Assembly: GCA_023129805.1 (NCBI GenBank)
Contig: JAGMBK010000117.1
Coordinates: 1-5,099, forward strand
DNA: 5,099 bases
Reading direction: 5' to 3'
Origin: Candidatus Zixiibacteriota bacterium
GTDB lineage: Bacteria; Zixibacteria; MSB-5A5; SM1-73
Within the stretch, counting starts at the first letter, position 1; the number at the start of each line of letters is the position of its first letter. Below, one piece after another: positions 5,037 through 5,099 of the stretch. Both the position numbers and the translations under genes were made by a program. A model generated the notes under the pieces. It saw nothing but the letters and a program-made list of their open reading frames with translations, did not search any database and was not told the DNA's origin.

Positions 5037-5099
5037 AAAATGTAGCTTTTTCAACAAGCCCTTTAGCTCCACCCTCAGAAGGTTTGCGCGTGGCAAAAC

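Larger units (their letters stand above)
4925..5063. mobile_element. MITE-like non-coding element, about 139 bp, with 17-bp inverted ends
   Basis: The left end AAGGGACTGTTGAAAAA (4925-4941) and the inverted right end (5047-5063, AAGGGCTTGTTGAAAAA on the minus strand) match at 15 of 17 positions. The interior is nearly all paired: hairpin 4949-4967, CCCTATG paired with CATAGGG (4966-4972 with 4993-4999), GATAA with TTATC, and the long stem 4997-5036. I see no target-site duplication outside the ends and no credible reading frame within. The ends resemble those of the element at 1248-1479 (GGGCT...TGAAAAA), which suggests the same family. It lies directly upstream of the operon control region. 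Confidence 0.6.

Overview
The window looks like chromosomal DNA of an anaerobic or facultative bacterium, probably an uncultured lineage. Spacing is compact, Shine-Dalgarno sites are good, and short palindromic repeats lie between the genes. The sequence alone does not let me name the phylum. No rRNA, tRNA, CRISPR array or complete insertion sequence is visible.

Layout. (1) Positions 1-413, plus strand: the 3' end of a PQQ-like beta-propeller repeat protein, with three 43-residue blades visible and a closing 'WPRARHD...TGR' tail. (2) 414-625: intergenic, holding a roughly 65-bp inverted-repeat element. (3) 626-1168, minus strand: a cobalamin adenosyltransferase of the CobA/CobO/BtuR family. 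(4) 1169-1551: a gene-free stretch largely filled by a MITE-like element with terminal inverted repeats, a possible 7-bp target duplication and internal hairpins. (5) 1552-3336, minus strand: a long, divergent ATP-type phosphoenolpyruvate carboxykinase. (6) 3403-4752, minus strand: a malic enzyme. (7) 4753-5099: the malic enzyme leader with a candidate promoter, a Rex-like redox operator, and a second MITE-like element related at its ends and in its hairpins to the first.

How the genes work together. The malic enzyme gene lies 66 bp upstream of the PEP carboxykinase gene on the same strand, with no terminator seen between them, so they probably form one operon. Its products would interconvert malate, pyruvate, oxaloacetate and PEP and carry out the carboxylation/decarboxylation steps of the C4/C3 node. 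A sequence close to the Rex consensus (TTGTGAA-N4-TTCACAA, 12 of 14 fixed positions) upstream suggests control by the NADH/NAD+ ratio, which suits an enzyme that makes or uses NAD(P)H. The adenosyltransferase gene, separated from the operon by the MITE, makes coenzyme B12 from corrinoids and has no visible functional tie to its neighbours.

The core genes are ordinary metabolic genes. I see no defence system or other clearly new multi-gene system. The points worth following up are the Rex-like operator, the related palindromic elements, the roughly 50-residue insertion and unusual substrate-binding region of the PEP carboxykinase, and a non-aromatic residue at a key position of the adenosyltransferase.
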